From: Pseudomonadota bacterium
GTDB lineage: Bacteria > Pseudomonadota > Alphaproteobacteria > Rhizobiales > Beijerinckiaceae
Assembly: GCA_023422485.1 (NCBI GenBank)
Contig: JAGTAM010000614.1
Span: 1 to 7,302, forward strand
Length of the DNA: 7,302 nucleotides
Direction of reading: 5' to 3'
The position numbers and the translations under genes are program-made. The notes under the pieces were generated by a model. It searched no databases, was not told the origin of the DNA, and saw nothing but the letters and a program-made list of their open reading frames with translations. Shown in pieces: positions 5,434-7,302 of the stretch (positions are counted from its first letter, which is position 1; every line of letters begins with the position of its first letter).

Positions 5434-6684
5434 TCAGGCGATTCGCGCCTGGATCAGGCGGGTGCGCACCGTGCCCTCGATGGCGTCGAGTTCGGCGAGG
5501 ATGCCGGCCCGGTCGGCGGGGGCGGCATCGGCCTCCACCACCACGTAGCCCAACTCGCCCTCGGTCTGAAGGTACTGGGACGCGATGTTGACGTCGCGCC
5601 GGGCGAAGGCCTGGTTGATGTGGCCGAGCACGCCGGGGACGTTCCGGTGCACGTGCAGGAAGCGCACGCCGCCCAGCCGCGGCGGGATCTGGACCTGCGG
5701 GAAGTTGACGGCACCCAGCGTCGAGCCGGTCTCGACGTAGTCGACGAGCTTGCGCGCGACCTCCGAGCCGATCCGGTCCTGCGCCTCTTCCGTGGAGCCG
5801 CCGATATGCGGCGTGAGGATCACGTTCGGGATGCCTTGCAGCGGCGAGACGAAGCGCTCGTCGTTAGAGCGCGGCTCGACGGGGAACACGTCGACCGCCG
5901 CACCCCGCAGCCGGCCCTCCCTGAGGGCGGCGGCGAGCGCGTCGAGATCGACCACGGTGCCGCGGCTGTTGTTGATGAGGTAGGCGCCGGGCTTCATCTT
6001 CCCGATGCGCTCGGCGCTCATGAGGCCGTGGGTGAGCGGGGTCTCCGGTACGTGCAGGCTCACCACGTCGCTTGCCGCGAGCAGGTCGTCGAGGCTGTCG
6101 GCGGGCTCGGTATTGCCGTGGCGCAGCCGGTCGGTGAGATCGAAGAAGATCACCCGCATGCCCATCGCCTCGGCGAGGTTCGAGAGCTGCGCGCCGATAT
6201 TGCCGTAGCCGACGATGCCCAGCGTCTTGCCGCGGACCTCGTACGAATTCTCAGCCGACTTGTCCCAGCCGCCGGCATGGGCCGCCTCGGAACGGGAGGG
6301 GATGCGCCGAAGCAGCATCACGATCTCGCCGATCGTCAGTTCGGCGACGCTGCGGGTGTTCGAGAAGGGCGCGTTGAAGACCGGGATGCCGCGGGCTCGT
6401 GCCGCGTCGAGATCGACCTGATTGGTGCCGACGCTGAAACAGCCGACCGCGACGAGGGCCGGGGCGGCGTCGAGCAGGCCCGCCGTCACCTGTGTGCGCG
6501 AACGAATGCCGAGGACGTGGGTGCCCGCCAGCGCCTCGGCATCCGCCGAGCCCACCGCTCGCGGCAGGCGCCGCACGTCGCGGATGCCGGCCCGCGCAAG
6601 AACTTCCAGCGCCGACGGCGCGATGTTCTCGGCCAGGATGATGTTGACCTGATCCTGAAGCGTGAAGCTGTCTCTGGCCGGCAT
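5434..6684 (-). CDS. serA: D-3-phosphoglycerate dehydrogenase (ACT-domain type)
   Basis: 416 residues from ATG 6684, close to the 410 of E. coli SerA. It oxidises 3-phosphoglycerate with NAD+ in the first step of serine synthesis, in the cytosol. The NAD-binding GYGNIG is at 159-164. Arg241 (NNSRGTVVD), Glu270 (DVFPVEP) and His293 (LTPHIGGST) match catalytic Arg240, Glu269 and His292 of E. coli with a constant offset of one. The C-terminal ACT domain (about 338-414) keeps His346, Asn348 and Asn366, equivalent to the E. coli serine-binding His344, Asn346 and Asn364, so feedback inhibition by serine is expected. E. coli-type enzymes also reduce 2-oxoglutarate to D-2-hydroxyglutarate, the likely substrate of the downstream flavoenzyme. 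ATG 6684 has AGGTGA four bases upstream. ATG 6705 has no such site, and the longer open frame to 6933 adds an Arg/Pro-rich stretch unlike the family. Confidence 0.96.
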   Translation of the reverse strand: MPARDSFTLQDQVNIILAENIAPSALEVLARAGIRDVRRLPRAVGSADAEALAGTHVLGIRSRTQVTAGLLDAAPALVAVGCFSVGTNQVDLDAARARGIPVFNAPFSNTRSVAELTIGEIVMLLRRIPSRSEAAHAGGWDKSAENSYEVRGKTLGIVGYGNIGAQLSNLAEAMGMRVIFFDLTDRLRHGNTEPADSLDDLLAASDVVSLHVPETPLTHGLMSAERIGKMKPGAYLINNSRGTVVDLDALAAALREGRLRGAAVDVFPVEPRSNDERFVSPLQGIPNVILTPHIGGSTEEAQDRIGSEVARKLVDYVETGSTLGAVNFPQVQIPPRLGGVRFLHVHRNVPGVLGHINQAFARRDVNIASQYLQTEGELGYVVVEADAAPADRAGILAELDAIEGTVRTRLIQARIA

Positions 6685-6688
6685 GGGG

Positions 6689-6694
6689 TCACCT
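6689..6694 (-). promoter_or_regulatory. Ribosome binding site deciding the serA start
   Basis: Read on the - strand, AGGTGA lies four bases (CCCC) before ATG 6684. The alternative in-frame ATG at 6705 has only CCCTTCCCG upstream, so 6684 is preferred. Confidence 0.6.
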
Positions 6695-6717
6695 GCGCCT
6701 GTCATCGGGAAGGGCCC

Positions 6718-6745
6718 GCCATACAGGAATGTTGCGATGCGGCAA
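6718..6745 (-). promoter_or_regulatory. Candidate sigma-70-type promoter for serA
   Basis: On the - strand, TTGCCG (6745-6740) and TATGGC (6723-6718) are separated by 16 bases, a moderate match to -35 and -10 boxes in GC-rich DNA. The predicted transcript start near 6711 would leave a leader of about 26 bases before ATG 6684 but only a few bases before ATG 6705. That agrees with the start chosen for serA. Such matches arise by chance, so this is tentative. Confidence 0.35.
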
Positions 6746-6818
6746 TCGGGGGCGTCCCGTCTTCGGCGACGATCGGCGCGATTCGTGACGCGGTCTGCCC
6801 GGCCTCCTTGTCCGATCC

Positions 6819-6854
6819 GTCGGCGGCGCGGTCCGGGCTTTCGCCGACACCGCG
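6819..6854. repeat. Interleaved inverted repeats upstream of the Hsp70-family gene
   Basis: Two pairs of arms overlap in the order A-B-A'-B': GTCGGCG (6819-6825) with CGCCGAC (6842-6848), and CGCGGT (6827-6832) with ACCGCG (6849-6854). They lie in the divergent intergenic region 6685-6926, 73 bases before ATG 6927. In this GC-rich DNA short complementary arms are expected by chance. I saw no convincing promoter for the + strand gene here. Confidence 0.3.
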
Positions 6855-6926
6855 GGCTGTGGCTAATAACGGCGGCGGAGCGGCCGGCACGGGGGTGAGG
6901 CGGCTGCCCGAACCGAAGGGGGCTCC

Positions 6927-7302
6927 ATGGCAATCGTCGGCATCGATCTCGGCACCACGAACTCGGCGGTCGCCGTCTGGACGCCGGAAGGGCCGCGGCT
7001 CATCCCCAATGCCCTGGGCGAACCGCTGACGCCCTCCGTGGTCGGCCTCGACGCGGACGGGACGGTGCTGGTCGGCCGCGCGGCGCGGGAGCGGCTCGCC
7101 ACCGAGCCCGAGCGCACCGTCGCCTCGTTCAAGCGCTGGATGGGCTCCGGCCACGTCACCCGGCTCGGCCGCGGCCAGAGCTTTCGCCCGGAGGAACTGT
7201 CGGCCCTGGTGCTGAAGAACCTCAAGGCCGACGCCCAGGCGCATCTCGGCACGGAGGTGACCGAGGCGGTGATCTCGGTGCCGGCCTATTTCAACGACAT
7301 CC
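6927..7302 (+). CDS. hscC: Hsp70-family chaperone, HscC-like (3' partial)
   Basis: Only the first 125 codons are present; the frame is open at the window end. ATG 6927 has a strong ribosome site, AAGGGGG at 6916-6922, four bases away. The N-terminus carries the Hsp70 ATPase signature GIDLGTTNS (5-13). FKRWMG (68-73) corresponds to the region of the catalytic Lys in DnaK, and AVISVPAYFND (114-124) is the second conserved phosphate-region motif. LIPNALGEPLTPSVVGLD (25-42) and the short sequence around 60-90 resemble the HscC branch more than DnaK or HscA. The HscC assignment is from memory of the family and rests on the N-terminal quarter only. The Hsp70 assignment is certain. It is divergent from serA, 242 bases apart. 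No DnaJ- or GrpE-type partner gene is in the window. Confidence 0.85.
   Translation, partial: MAIVGIDLGTTNSAVAVWTPEGPRLIPNALGEPLTPSVVGLDADGTVLVGRAARERLATEPERTVASFKRWMGSGHVTRLGRGQSFRPEELSALVLKNLKADAQAHLGTEVTEAVISVPAYFNDI

Noticed and set aside
3633..5591. 652-codon open frame on the + strand over the flavoenzyme gene
   Set aside because: It is the antisense of the D-2-hydroxyglutarate dehydrogenase-like gene, with low-complexity composition and no domain pattern.
6857..6868. TAATAA-like -10 box (GCTAATAACG) for the Hsp70-family gene
   Set aside because: No acceptable -35 box lies 16-18 bases upstream, and no heat-shock sigma pattern was found around it.
6685..6933. Longer N-terminus for SerA (open frame to 6933)
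   Set aside because: The extra residues are Arg/Pro-rich and unlike any SerA, ATG 6684 has the better ribosome binding site, and the resulting 416 residues match the family length.
5071..7029. 652-codon open frame on the + strand over serA and into the Hsp70-family gene
   Set aside because: It is antisense to serA and out of frame with the Hsp70-family protein, whose N-terminus is unmistakable in another frame.
1..7302. CRISPR arrays, tRNA or rRNA genes, insertion sequences, phage genes
   Set aside because: No spaced direct repeats, cloverleaf-like segments, transposase or phage proteins were seen. The window reads as ordinary chromosomal coding DNA.

Overview
The window is very GC-rich, densely coding DNA whose gene content suggests an alphaproteobacterium, most likely a Methylobacterium/Methylorubrum-type methylotroph. 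That placement is an inference from base composition, codon use and the presence of a dimethylformamidase-type enzyme together with other Rhizobiales-like proteins. No rRNA, tRNA or other taxonomic marker is present to confirm it.

Left part (1-3835, + strand): the window opens inside the large subunit of an N,N-dimethylformamidase-family enzyme, which keeps the expected Tyr/Tyr/Glu iron ligands. A 151-base gap follows that holds three consecutive perfect inverted repeats. Next come three tightly packed genes. The first is a full-length homologue of Rieske ring-hydroxylating oxygenase alpha subunits that has lost half of its Fe-S ligands and its catalytic iron triad, and has gained extra cysteines. 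The second is a cytosolic Sel1-repeat protein and the third is a small conserved-looking hypothetical protein. The last three are separated by only 17 and 13 bases and probably form one operon.

Middle (3836-4007): a 172-base gap between convergent genes carries three hairpin-forming inverted repeats, one of them similar to the REP-type palindromes of Rhizobiales.

Right part (4008-6684, - strand): serA (D-3-phosphoglycerate dehydrogenase with an ACT domain) is followed 28 bases downstream by an FAD-linked D-2-hydroxyglutarate dehydrogenase-like gene. In this arrangement the flavoenzyme could recycle the D-2-hydroxyglutarate that SerA makes when it reoxidises NADH, which would pull serine synthesis forward.

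Right edge (6685-7302): a 242-base divergent intergenic region holds a plausible serA promoter. It is followed by the first 125 codons of an Hsp70-family chaperone resembling HscC, which runs off the window.

The item most worth a second look is the degenerate Rieske-oxygenase homologue downstream of the dimethylformamidase. The rest is well explained by known families.
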